Source: Jidongwangia harbinensis
GTDB taxonomy: Bacteria > Actinomycetota > Actinomycetes > Mycobacteriales > Micromonosporaceae
Direction: 5' to 3'
NCBI RefSeq assembly: GCF_020216025.1
Contig: NZ_JAIWNC010000051.1
Location: 16,918-80,917 of the forward strand
DNA: 64,000 nucleotides
Below the pieces are notes generated by a model. That model saw nothing but the letters and a program-made list of their open reading frames with translations. It did no database searches and was not told where the DNA came from. A program made the position numbers and the translations under genes. Shown here in pieces: positions 50,400-58,913 of this stretch (positions are counted from its first letter, which is position 1; each line of letters opens with the position of its first letter).

Positions 50400-51546
50400 C
50401 GTCCGCCCTCTCTCGTGGCAGCTCGGCCTCGACCTGCCAGCCGTGGTCGGCGGCCGGACCGGCGTGGAGCTCGCCGCCGAGCAGGGTGGCCCGCTCGCGC
50501 AGTCCCACCAGACCGTACCCGTCGCGACCCCGGCCGGTCCGCGCGCCGTCGTCGCGCACGGTCACCCGGACCCGCTCCGGTCCTCCGGTGACCCCGACGA
50601 CCACCTCGGTCGCGTCCACCGCATGCCGCATCGCGTTGGTCACCGACTCCTGCACGATCCGGTAGACCGCCGCGTCCACCTGCGGAGGCAGCGCGTCCAG
50701 GTCGCCGTCGAGCCGCAGGTCGACCCGGAGCCGGCCGCCCGGGGCCGGCACCAGCCGCTCCAGGTCGGCGACCCCGGCGAGCGGGGCCAGTTCGGCGCCG
50801 GTCCCGCGGCTGCGCAGTGCGGCGACCATCGCCCGCATCTCCTCCAGCGTGCGGGCACCCTCCTCCTCCACCCCCTCCAGCGCGTCCACCGCGGCGGCCG
50901 GGTCGGTACGGGCCAGCACCCGGCCGGCCTGGGCGCGGATGACCATGGCCGAGACATGGTGGGCCACGGTGTCGTGGAGTTCCCGGGCGATGCGCTCCCG
51001 TTCCCGCGAGCGCACCTGGTCGAGCTGTCGCTCCCGCGCGGTCGTCCGGAACCGGACGGACGCGCCGAGCACCAGGGGCATCAGCAGGAACACCAGGCCG
51101 GCGCCCTGTTCGGCGGGCGGGGTGACGTTGTCCGTGAACACCTGCAGCACGAAGGCCACCAGGATGACGCCGATCCCCACCTCGATGTCCCGGCCCGCGC
51201 CCCACCGCGCCAGCGCGTACACCAGCACGACCACGACCACGCCGGTGTACAGGCCGACCGACTCTCGCAGGCCGCTGGCCAGCGAAGCCAGCTCGAGCAG
51301 GATGATCGCGCCGAAACCGAGTGCCACCATCGCCAGCGGGTGGGTCCGGCGCCACAGGAGCAGCAGGCACATCCAGACGGCGAGCGCCACGGCCACCGGC
51401 CGCCACACCACGTCGTCCCGCAGCACGACCTCCAGGATCACGCCGCACAGGCCGGCGGCGAGCAGCGCCCAGTCCCGCCACACCCGGCCGGGCACGTCGG
51501 GTGGCGGCGGCTCGGTCCAGAGCGTTCGCAGGTCGTCACGCAGCAC
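50371..51546 (-). CDS. DesK/NarX-type sensor histidine kinase
   Basis: 391 residues. Five or six transmembrane helices (about 25-175), then the HisKA_3 motif RERERIARELHDTVAHHVSAMVIRAQAG with phospho-His and an HATPase domain (VQESVTNAMRHA, VRDDGARTGRGRDGYGLVGLRERATLLGG). GTG 51546 is preferred: TAGGCT lies seven bases upstream. It is divergent from an MMPL exporter, which the pair probably controls in response to envelope stress; that is inferred from position. Confidence 0.93.
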   Translation of the reverse strand: MLRDDLRTLWTEPPPPDVPGRVWRDWALLAAGLCGVILEVVLRDDVVWRPVAVALAVWMCLLLLWRRTHPLAMVALGFGAIILLELASLASGLRESVGLYTGVVVVVLVYALARWGAGRDIEVGIGVILVAFVLQVFTDNVTPPAEQGAGLVFLLMPLVLGASVRFRTTARERQLDQVRSRERERIARELHDTVAHHVSAMVIRAQAGRVLARTDPAAAVDALEGVEEEGARTLEEMRAMVAALRSRGTGAELAPLAGVADLERLVPAPGGRLRVDLRLDGDLDALPPQVDAAVYRIVQESVTNAMRHAVDATEVVVGVTGGPERVRVTVRDDGARTGRGRDGYGLVGLRERATLLGGELHAGPAADHGWQVEAELPRERADDGAHPRRRR

Positions 51547-51721
51547 GATGCCCAGCCTAGGGAGCCCGCCGCGCCGCGCATCGGCCGAAAGAACGGCACG
51601 TCGCTCGGCCCGGGGAGGGACGGATCCGCGGCTTCCGAGCGGATGTCCGGGAGGGCCGGCGCGACGAGCCTGAACTCGGCGGCCGTGCGGAAGCGGCCGA
51701 CTAGGTGGTTGGAGGACCCCG

Positions 51722-54151
51722 ATGCTCTCGAAAGCCCTCTCCCGTCTGGGTGGGAGCGCCGCCCGGCATCCGTGGCGGATGATCGCGGCGTGGCTGCTCG
51801 CCGCCGTGTTCGCGGTCGTCGCCGCGGCCGCCTTCGGCGGGCGGACCGCCGACGCGATGACCGCACCGGGACTGGACTCGCAGCTGGCCGCGGAACTGAT
51901 CGAGCGGACCGGCACCGGCCAGGACGGCATGACCGCCCAGGTGGTCGTCGCGCCCGCCGACGCCGGCGCCACGTTCCTCGACCCGGGCGCCGCGCGGACC
52001 GCGCTGGCCCGCCTGCAGGCCGACCTGCGGCGGCTACCGCACGTCCTCGGCACCGGCGACCCGGCGGGCGCACTCGACCAGGGTGCGGACGCGGCCCTCC
52101 GGGCCGGCCTGGTGTCGGCCGACGGGCGGATCGCGGTCGTCCGGGTGCAGTACCCGGACCAGAGCCGGCTGTCGGCCGACGATCTCGACGCGCTGATCGC
52201 GGTCGTCGAACGGCTGCGCGGCGAGCTGCCGCTGCGCATCGAGATGGGCGGGGACCTCTTCTTCGCGTTCTCCGACCCGGCCGGTGGCGCCGGCGAGCTG
52301 ATCGGCATCCTCGCCGCGGCCACGATCCTGTTCCTGGCGTTCGGCTCGCTCATCGCGGCCGCGCTGCCCATCGGCATGGCCGTCTTCGGGCTGACCGTCG
52401 GGATCGCCACCATGACCGTGCTCGCCAGGGTGACCGAGATCCCGACCTTCGCGCCGATCCTCGGCAGCATGGTCGGGCTCGGCGTGGGCATCGACTACGC
52501 GCTGTTCGTGCTGGCCCGGCACCGGGAGTACCTCGCGCGGGGCGTCGCGCCGCACGAGGCGGCCGGGCGGGCGGTGGCCACGGCCGGACGGCCGGTGGTC
52601 TTCGCCGGCGGGACCGTCGTGGTGTCGATGCTCGGCATGGCCGTGGCGGACGTGCCGTTCATGACGATCGGCGGGCTCGCGGTCTCCCTCGTCGTAATGA
52701 TCATGGTGGTCGCCTCGGTGACCCTGCTGCCGGCCTTCCTCGGCGTCGCCGGGTCGCGCCTCGCCCGGCGCCGCCGGTTCGGCCGCTCCGGTCGGTCGGC
52801 TCGGTCCGGTCGGTCCGCTGGGTCGGCTCGGTCCGGTCGGTCCGGTCGGTCCGCTGGGTCGGCTCGGTCCGGTCGGTCCGGTCGGTCCGGGTTCGCGGCC
52901 GGTGTGGCACGGCGGCTCTTGATCACCCCCAGTGGTACACCAACGTCGTTATCCGCCCCCCATAACAGCGCTGGTGTACCACTGGAGCGCTCCACTGGTA
53001 CACCAGCGCGGGCGGCGGGGCGGTGGACGCGCTGGATCGGGCACGTCAACCGGCACCCGGTGCCGTACGCGCTCGGCGCCGCCGGGCTGCTGCTGGTCGC
53101 CACGCTGCCGGTGTTCGCTCTGCGGGTCGGGCTGCCCGACGACGGGTCGCTGCCGGACGACCGCACCGAGCGCCGCGCGTACGACCTGGTCGCCGAGGGG
53201 TTCGGGCCGGGCGCCAACGGCCCCCTGATCATCGCCGTGGACCCGGCCGGCGACCCGGGGGCGATGGACCGTCTGGTCGGCGCGGTCACCGCGGACCCCG
53301 GCATCGCGTCGGTCGCGTCCCGGCAGGTCGATCAGGCCACCGGGATCGGCACCCTGGTGGTGTTCCCGACCACCGGACCGCAGCAGAGCGCCACCACGGA
53401 CACCGTCGCCCGGCTGCGCGCCGACGTGCTGCCCGCCGCGGTCGGTGCCGGCCCGGCCCGGGCCCACGTCGGTGGCGCCGCGGCGAGCCTGTCCGATGTG
53501 GGCCGGCGGACCAGCGAACGGATGCCGCTGTTCGTCGCCGCCGTGCTGGCGCTGTCCTTCGTCCTGTTGCTGCTGGTCTTCCGGTCGGTCCTGGTGTCGT
53601 TGAAGGCGGTGCTGCTGAACCTGCTCAGCATCGGCGCGGCCTTCGGCATCATGGTCGCGGTGTTCCAGTGGGGCTGGGGCGGTGCGCTGATCGGCCTCGA
53701 GTCGACGGTGCCGATCGTGTCGTTCATCCCGATGTTCCTGTTCGCCATCCTGTTCGGCCTGTCCATGGACTACGAGGTGTTCCTGCTGTCCCGGGTGCGC
53801 GAGGAGTTCCAGCGCACCGGCGACAACGGCGCGGCGATCGTCCGCGGGATCGCCGGCACCGCCCGGGTCATCACCTCGGCCGCCCTGATCATGGTGGCGG
53901 TGTTCCTGTCCTTCGCCGTCGCCGACGACCCGTCCACCAAGATGTTCGGCCTGGGCCTGGCGACCGCCATCTTCGTCGACGCGACGATCGTGCGGATGGT
54001 GCTGGTCCCCGCGACCATGACGCTCCTCGGCCGCGCGAACTGGTGGCTGCCGGGGTGGCTGGACCGGATCCTGCCCGGCGGCCGGGTCGACGACGCCCGG
54101 GTCGAAGCGCCGGACGAGGCGCGGTCCGTCCGGGTGCACGCGCACTCCTGA
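51722..54151 (+). CDS. MMPL/RND-superfamily membrane exporter
   Basis: 809 residues, twelve helices in two halves. Motifs: first half GLGVGIDYALFVLARHREYL, second half ILFGLSMDYEVFLLSRVREEF (proton-relay Asp-Tyr pairs). GGAGGA precedes ATG 51722. Between the halves is a cytoplasmic linker. Residues 356-390 are tandem RSGRSARSG/SAG repeats. Residues about 403-429 (SGTPTSL, then AGVPLERSTGTPA) come from an inserted palindromic element, yet the frame stays open. Probably exports lipids or hydrophobic compounds. The divergent kinase/regulator pair suggests induction by envelope signals. Confidence 0.93.
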   Translation: MLSKALSRLGGSAARHPWRMIAAWLLAAVFAVVAAAAFGGRTADAMTAPGLDSQLAAELIERTGTGQDGMTAQVVVAPADAGATFLDPGAARTALARLQADLRRLPHVLGTGDPAGALDQGADAALRAGLVSADGRIAVVRVQYPDQSRLSADDLDALIAVVERLRGELPLRIEMGGDLFFAFSDPAGGAGELIGILAAATILFLAFGSLIAAALPIGMAVFGLTVGIATMTVLARVTEIPTFAPILGSMVGLGVGIDYALFVLARHREYLARGVAPHEAAGRAVATAGRPVVFAGGTVVVSMLGMAVADVPFMTIGGLAVSLVVMIMVVASVTLLPAFLGVAGSRLARRRRFGRSGRSARSGRSAGSARSGRSGRSAGSARSGRSGRSGFAAGVARRLLITPSGTPTSLSAPHNSAGVPLERSTGTPARAAGRWTRWIGHVNRHPVPYALGAAGLLLVATLPVFALRVGLPDDGSLPDDRTERRAYDLVAEGFGPGANGPLIIAVDPAGDPGAMDRLVGAVTADPGIASVASRQVDQATGIGTLVVFPTTGPQQSATTDTVARLRADVLPAAVGAGPARAHVGGAAASLSDVGRRTSERMPLFVAAVLALSFVLLLLVFRSVLVSLKAVLLNLLSIGAAFGIMVAVFQWGWGGALIGLESTVPIVSFIPMFLFAILFGLSMDYEVFLLSRVREEFQRTGDNGAAIVRGIAGTARVITSAALIMVAVFLSFAVADDPSTKMFGLGLATAIFVDATIVRMVLVPATMTLLGRANWWLPGWLDRILPGGRVDDARVEAPDEARSVRVHAHS
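52788..52889 (+). repeat. Minisatellite in the MMPL linker
   Basis: Tandem and interspersed CGGTCGGTCCG-type units, with GGTCCGCTGGGTCGGCTCGG recurring. They encode RSGRSAGSARSGRSG stretches. Frame-neutral. Confidence 0.85.
52929..53008 (-). repeat. Composite palindromic element, copy B, inside the MMPL gene
   Basis: 52969-53008 is a 40-base palindrome with one mismatched pair, closely matching copy A (37081-37120). To its left, 52929-52952 and 52962-52985 form a 24-base inverted repeat (three mismatches) around loop CCGCCCCCC. Read on the minus strand, the order of parts is the same as in copy A. It lies in frame in the linker between the two MMPL halves. Confidence 0.9.
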
Positions 54152-54167
54152 CCGCCGGGCCGGTGCC

Positions 54168-54857
54168 TCATCCGCCGGCGATCTCCGGCCCGTACCGTGC
54201 CGCCCAGGTCAGCAGATCGTCGAAGACCAGCACCGCGCCGCGCAGTCCCGCGGCGTGGTGCTCGTCGCGGGCCCGGCGGAACCGCTCGGTCAGGGACGCG
54301 ACGACCGCGGCCGGCGTGATGCCGCCGTAGACGTCGCACATCAGCCGGGTCTTCCGGGCCTGCTCGGTCAGCGCGACCGCCGGCTCGGTCAGGTCCGCGA
54401 AACCCCAGACCGCCTGGGCGAAGTCGTCCACCCGGCGGCCCGGACCGACGTCGTCCTCGAAGTCGATGATGGCGACCGCCTGCGCACCGCGGAACACGGT
54501 GTTGTGCGGTCCGAGGTCCCCGTGACAGACCACCTCCCCGCCCGCGCGCAGCGGAGAACGCACCGTGGCGTCGTGGAAGGCCCGGATCAGGGCGGCGGCA
54601 CTGCGGATCCGGGCGTCCGTGAGCAGGTAGGGGCCTTCGCCGTCCGGCACCTCGCCCTCGATGTACGTCAGGATCTGCCGCCCGTGTCCGTCGTAGCCCA
54701 GCGGGCGCGGCGCCCCGGCGAATCCGTGCTCGGCGAGCTGCCGCAGCAGCGCGTCCACATACGCCGACCGGTGGTGGGACGGCCGGCGCACGGTGTCGCC
54801 CACCCGCACCGGCCGGGCCGGACGAGGGAACCCGCCGGCCCCGGCGCGATCGTCCAC
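54168..54857 (-). CDS. Aminoglycoside phosphotransferase-family protein
   Basis: 229 residues. Kinase fold with an abbreviated N-lobe; catalytic loop VVCHGDLGPHNTVFRG and metal site AIIDFEDDVGPGRRVDDFA are intact. TYIEGEVPDG matches the hinge. GTG 54857 is preferred since TACCTT stands seven bases upstream and the conserved region follows at a normal distance. Substrate unknown; small-molecule or aminoglycoside-like phosphorylation is the family role. The strong terminator of sdhB lies behind it. Confidence 0.85.
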   Translation of the reverse strand: MDDRAGAGGFPRPARPVRVGDTVRRPSHHRSAYVDALLRQLAEHGFAGAPRPLGYDGHGRQILTYIEGEVPDGEGPYLLTDARIRSAAALIRAFHDATVRSPLRAGGEVVCHGDLGPHNTVFRGAQAVAIIDFEDDVGPGRRVDDFAQAVWGFADLTEPAVALTEQARKTRLMCDVYGGITPAAVVASLTERFRRARDEHHAAGLRGAVLVFDDLLTWAARYGPEIAGG

Positions 54858-54914
54858 GACCCCGAAGGTACGTGCCGCGGCGCTCCGGCGGGTACCCCGC
54901 ACCCGCCCGGGAAA

Positions 54915-54944
54915 AAGGGCCGCCGGAGTGCTCCGGCGGCCCTT
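54915..54944 (-). terminator. Intrinsic terminator of the sdh operon
   Basis: A 14-base stem AAGGGCCGCCGGAG / CTCCGGCGGCCCTT with a two-base centre, followed on the minus strand by TTTTT. It begins 11 bases past the sdhB stop. The clearest factor-independent terminator in the window. Confidence 0.85.
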
Positions 54945-54955
54945 CTCCTGGTGCC

Positions 54956-56017
54956 TCAGTGCTCGCGACCGCCCTGGTCCGGGTCGTCGTCCTTGCCCGG
55001 TTCCGGGTGGTGGTAGGTGACCCGGTCGGCCGGCAGCGGGAACGTCTGCTCGTCGCCGAACGGCGACGGCCCGCCCGGGCGCTGGGACAGCAGTTCCGCC
55101 ACGTCGAGCTTGCCGTCCGGGCCCAGGTGCGGAGGCTCCGGCAGGCGGCCGCTGGAGTGCGGTACGCCGGCCGCGTCGCCGGTGACGCCGCGGGAGTTGC
55201 TCGGCGCCATGTTCTCGCCGCCGCCACTGCCGCCGACCCCGGCGTGGGCCGGCTCGTTCTCCAACTGGTCCCGGCGGAAGATCTTGCGGCCCAGCCAGAC
55301 CAGCGGGTCGTACCGCCGGTCGACCACGCGCTCCTTCATCGGGATGATCGCGTTGTCGGTGATCTTGATGTGCTCCGGGCAGACCTCGGTGCAGCACTTG
55401 GTGATGTTGCAGTAGCCGAGGCCCTGGTGCTCCTTGGCGTACTCCTTGCGGTCGCTCTTGGCGTCCAGCGGGTGCATGTCCAGCTCGGCGGCCCGGATGA
55501 AGAACCGCGGCCCGGCGAACGCCTCCTTGTTCTCCTCGTGGTCACGCACCACGTGGCAGGTGTTCTGGCAGAGGAAGCACTCGATGCACTTGCGGAACTC
55601 CTGCGAGCGCTCCACGTCGATCTGCTGCATCCGGTACTCGCCCGGCTTCAGCCCGGCCGGCGGCGCGAACGCGGGCGTCTCGCGCGCCTTCTCGTAGTTG
55701 TACGACACGTCGGTGACCAGGTCACGGATGATCGGGAAGGTCCGCAGCGGCGTGATCGTGACCGTCTCGTCCTCCTCGAACGTGGACATCCGCGTCATGC
55801 AGCCCAGCTTCGGCTTGCCGTTGATCTCCATCGAGCAGGAACCACACTTGCCGGCCTTGCAGTTCCACCGGCAGGCCAGGTCGGGCGTCTCGGTGGCCTG
55901 CAGCCGGTGGATCACGTCCAGCACGACCTCGCCCTCGTTCACCTCGACGTCGAAGTCCTGCAGGTCGCCGCCGGACGAGTCGCCCCGCCACACGCGGAAG
56001 TGGCGCTTGCTGCCCAT
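54956..56017 (-). CDS. sdhB: Succinate dehydrogenase iron-sulfur subunit, long C-terminus
   Basis: 353 residues. [2Fe-2S]: CRWNCKAGKCGSCSMEINGK. [4Fe-4S] and [3Fe-4S]: FRKCIECFLCQNTCHVV and CNITKCCTEVCPEHIKI. The conserved enzyme ends near residue 250. About 100 further residues (GGSGGGENMAPSNSRG, then LPEPPHLGPDGKLD, ending DDDPDQGGREH) are Pro/Gly-rich and disordered-looking, unusual for SdhB. It starts one base into the sdhA stop (TAATG) and ends the operon. Confidence 0.96.
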   Translation of the reverse strand: MGSKRHFRVWRGDSSGGDLQDFDVEVNEGEVVLDVIHRLQATETPDLACRWNCKAGKCGSCSMEINGKPKLGCMTRMSTFEEDETVTITPLRTFPIIRDLVTDVSYNYEKARETPAFAPPAGLKPGEYRMQQIDVERSQEFRKCIECFLCQNTCHVVRDHEENKEAFAGPRFFIRAAELDMHPLDAKSDRKEYAKEHQGLGYCNITKCCTEVCPEHIKITDNAIIPMKERVVDRRYDPLVWLGRKIFRRDQLENEPAHAGVGGSGGGENMAPSNSRGVTGDAAGVPHSSGRLPEPPHLGPDGKLDVAELLSQRPGGPSPFGDEQTFPLPADRVTYHHPEPGKDDDPDQGGREH

Positions 56018-57924
56018 TACTTCGCCTCCGTGGTGAGCGCGTCGAACTCCGTCAGCTCGTCGTCGGTCAGGTACTTGCTGAGCTCGGTGCGGTCGAACAG
56101 CGAGATGAGTTCCGCGCGCATCTTCGGCACCGGCTTGCGTTCCAGCGTCACGTCGGCGCCGTCCAGCGAGCAGATCAGGTTGACCCGCCGCCACTCCGGG
56201 TTCATCTTCGGGAAGTCCTCCCGGGTGTGCCCGCCGCGGGACTCCTCCCGTTCCAGCGCCGCCTTCGCGGTGCACTCCGACACCACCAGCATGTTGCGCA
56301 GGTCCAGGGCGAGGTGCCAGCCCGGGTTGTACCGGCGGCCGCCGGTCGCGCTGACGTTCGCGACCCGCTGCTTCAGCTCCTGCAGCCGCTTCAGCGCGTC
56401 GGTCAGCTCCGCCTCCCGGCGGATGATGCCGACCAGGTCACCCATCACCGCCTGCAGGTCCTGCTGCAGGTGGTACGGGTTCTCGCCGGTGGTCCGCTGC
56501 AACGGCGCCAGCGCGGTGTCCAGCGCCACCTCGACGTCGGAGGTGGCCACCTTGGGCCGCTTGCCCAGCGCGTCGGTGTACGCGGCCGCGTGCTCGCCCG
56601 CCCGCTTGCCGAAGACCAGCAGGTCGGAGAGCGAGTTGCCGCCCAGCCGGTTGGAGCCGTGCATGCCGCCGGACACCTCACCGGCCGCGAACAGGCCCTC
56701 CACGTGGCCGAACGCCGCGCCGCTGTCCGGGTCCACCTCCACGCCGCCCATCACGTAGTGACAGGTGGGGCCGACCTCCATCGGTTCCTTCGTGATGTCG
56801 ACGTCGGCCAGCTCCTTGAACTGGTGGTACATCGACGGGAGGCGGCGCTGGATCTCGGCGGCCGGCAGCCGGCTGGCGATGTCCAGCAGGACGCCGCCGG
56901 CGGGCGTACCCCGGCCGGCCTTGACCTCGCTGTTGATCGCACGGGCCACCTCGTCGCGGGGCAGCAGCTCGGGCGGGCGCCGGTTGTTGTCCGGATCGGA
57001 GTACCAGCGGTCCGCCTCCTCCTCGGTCTCCGCGTACTGCTTGCGGAAGACGTCGGGGACGTAGGAGAACATGAACCGCTTGCCCTCGGAGTTCTTCAGC
57101 ACCCCGCCGTCGCCGCGGACCGACTCGGTGACCAGGATGCCCTTCACCGAGGGCGGCCAGACCATGCCGGTCGGGTGGAACTGCAGGAACTCCATGTTGA
57201 TCAGAGTGGCGCCGGCCCGCAGGGCGAGCGCGTGACCGTCGCCGGTGTACTCCCAGGAGTTCGACGTGACCTTGTAGCTGCGGCCGACCCCGCCGGTGGC
57301 CAGTACCACCGCGGGCGCCTCCAGCAGGATGAACTCGCCGGACTCGCGGTAGTAGCCGAACGCGCCGGCCACCCTGTTGCCGTCCAGCAGCAGCTCGGTG
57401 ATGGTGGTCTCGGCGAACACCTTGATCCGGGCGTCGTAGCTGCCGAACTCGGCCTTGTCCTCCTGCTGCAGCGAGACGATCTTCTGCTGCAGGGTGCGGA
57501 TCAGCTCCAGGCCGGTGCGGTCGCCGACGTGCGCCAGGCGCGGGTACTCGTGGCCGCCGAAGTTGCGCTGCGAGATCTTGCCGTCCGGGGTGCGGTCGAA
57601 CAGCGCGCCGTACGTCTCCAGCTCCCAGATCCGCTCCGGCGACTCCTTCGCGTGCAGCTCGGCCATCCGGAAGTTGTTCAGGAACTTCCCGCCGCGCATG
57701 GTGTCGCGGTAGTGCACCATCCAGTTGTCGCGGCTGTTCCGGTTGCCCATCGCCGCGGCGGCGCCGCCCTCGGCCATCACCGTGTGCGCCTTGCCGAACA
57801 GCGACTTCGAGATGATCGCGGTCCGCTTGCCGGCCAGCCGGGCCTCGATGGCCGCGCGCAGACCGGCGCCGCCGGCGCCGATCACGACCACGTCGTAATG
57901 GTGTCGTTCAATTCGGGTGGTCAT
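56017..57924 (-). CDS. sdhA: Succinate dehydrogenase flavoprotein subunit
   Basis: 635 residues. FAD loop VVVIGAGGAGLRAAIEA. The covalent flavin site region SKSLFGKAHTVMAEGGAAAAMG has the conserved His. Substrate site EFLQFHPTGM, GGVLKNSEGKRFM, GPTCHYVMGGVEV, and HGSNRLGGNSLSDLLVFG. Oxidises succinate in the TCA cycle at the membrane. Nine bases after the sdhC stop. Confidence 0.97.
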   Translation of the reverse strand: MTTRIERHHYDVVVIGAGGAGLRAAIEARLAGKRTAIISKSLFGKAHTVMAEGGAAAAMGNRNSRDNWMVHYRDTMRGGKFLNNFRMAELHAKESPERIWELETYGALFDRTPDGKISQRNFGGHEYPRLAHVGDRTGLELIRTLQQKIVSLQQEDKAEFGSYDARIKVFAETTITELLLDGNRVAGAFGYYRESGEFILLEAPAVVLATGGVGRSYKVTSNSWEYTGDGHALALRAGATLINMEFLQFHPTGMVWPPSVKGILVTESVRGDGGVLKNSEGKRFMFSYVPDVFRKQYAETEEEADRWYSDPDNNRRPPELLPRDEVARAINSEVKAGRGTPAGGVLLDIASRLPAAEIQRRLPSMYHQFKELADVDITKEPMEVGPTCHYVMGGVEVDPDSGAAFGHVEGLFAAGEVSGGMHGSNRLGGNSLSDLLVFGKRAGEHAAAYTDALGKRPKVATSDVEVALDTALAPLQRTTGENPYHLQQDLQAVMGDLVGIIRREAELTDALKRLQELKQRVANVSATGGRRYNPGWHLALDLRNMLVVSECTAKAALEREESRGGHTREDFPKMNPEWRRVNLICSLDGADVTLERKPVPKMRAELISLFDRTELSKYLTDDELTEFDALTTEAK

Positions 57925-57933
57925 GTGCGTTTC

Positions 57934-58743
57934 CTAACCGATGAACCGGAGGTCGGAGATCCAGCCCGCGGACACGGCCATGACGTAGAAGTCCGTCAGG
58001 GCCAGCGTGCCCAGCGTGATCCAGGCGAGCTGCATGTGCTTCGCGTTGAGCCGTGACACGAAGCCCCACATCCGGTAGCGGACCGGGTGCTTGGAGAAGT
58101 GCTTCAGCCGGCCGCCGATGATGTGCCGGCAGGAGTGACAGGAGATCGTGTACGCCCACAGCATCACCACGTTGCCGACCAGGATGATGTTGCCCAGCCC
58201 GAAGCCGAAGCCGCCGTCACCGCTGCGGAAGGCGATGATCGCGTCATAGGTGTTGATCACCGAGATGATGCCCGCGGCGTAGAACGCGTACCGGTGCAGG
58301 TTCTGGCCGAGCAGCGGGAACCGGGTCTCACCGGTGTACTTCTGGTGCCCGTCCGGCACGGCGCAGGCCGGCGGCGACATCCAGAAGGCGCGGTAGTACG
58401 CCTTGCGGTAGTAGTAGCAGGTGAGCCGGAAGAGCAGCAGGAACGGCAGCGTCAGGGACGCCTCCGGGATGATCCACCAGTCCGGCAGGAACCGGCCGAA
58501 CAGCGCCGCCTCCGGCACGCACCGCTCGGTGATGCACGGCGAGTAGAACGGCGTCAGGTAGTGGTACTCCTCGACGAAATACCACTTGTGCATGAACACG
58601 CGCACGGTGGCGTAGGTGACCCACGCGCCGAGGCCCAGGAATGTGATCAGCGGCGGGAACCACCACCGGTCGGTACGCAACGTCTTCGCCGCGATCGCAG
58701 CGCGTGAACGCCCCGCGTCCGGCCTCGTTGCCGTCGTCGTCAT
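57934..58743 (-). CDS. sdhC: Succinate dehydrogenase membrane anchor (five-helix type)
   Basis: 269 residues with five helices (about 30-52, 90-112, 148-168, 182-202, 238-258). Histidines sit in positions suited to haem b: LGQNLHRYAFYAAG, ISCHSCRHIIGG, LNAKHMQLAWI. A single larger anchor with no SdhD gene is normal for this actinobacterial class of enzyme. First gene of sdhCAB, with GGGAG before ATG 58743. Confidence 0.92.
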   Translation of the reverse strand: MTTTATRPDAGRSRAAIAAKTLRTDRWWFPPLITFLGLGAWVTYATVRVFMHKWYFVEEYHYLTPFYSPCITERCVPEAALFGRFLPDWWIIPEASLTLPFLLLFRLTCYYYRKAYYRAFWMSPPACAVPDGHQKYTGETRFPLLGQNLHRYAFYAAGIISVINTYDAIIAFRSGDGGFGFGLGNIILVGNVVMLWAYTISCHSCRHIIGGRLKHFSKHPVRYRMWGFVSRLNAKHMQLAWITLGTLALTDFYVMAVSAGWISDLRFIG

Positions 58744-58913
58744 TCGTCTATCTCCCTGACCGTTCTGTGCCTGCTGGCGCGCCGTCGGAGGGCGCACTGG
58801 TCCCGCAGCCGTCGGGCGTCCGCGTTGTGTGGCACACGTTACGCCGAGGTTCCAGCGGCCGGTGCGGAAGGTCCTCCGCGGTTCGTCACACTTGCCGTGA
58901 TCCGGCCGAACGG

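Noticed and set aside
58827..58837. GTGTG-G-CACAC as a CRP-type operator before sdhC
   Set aside because: Spacing does not match the known CRP site and no second half-site or conservation can be judged here.
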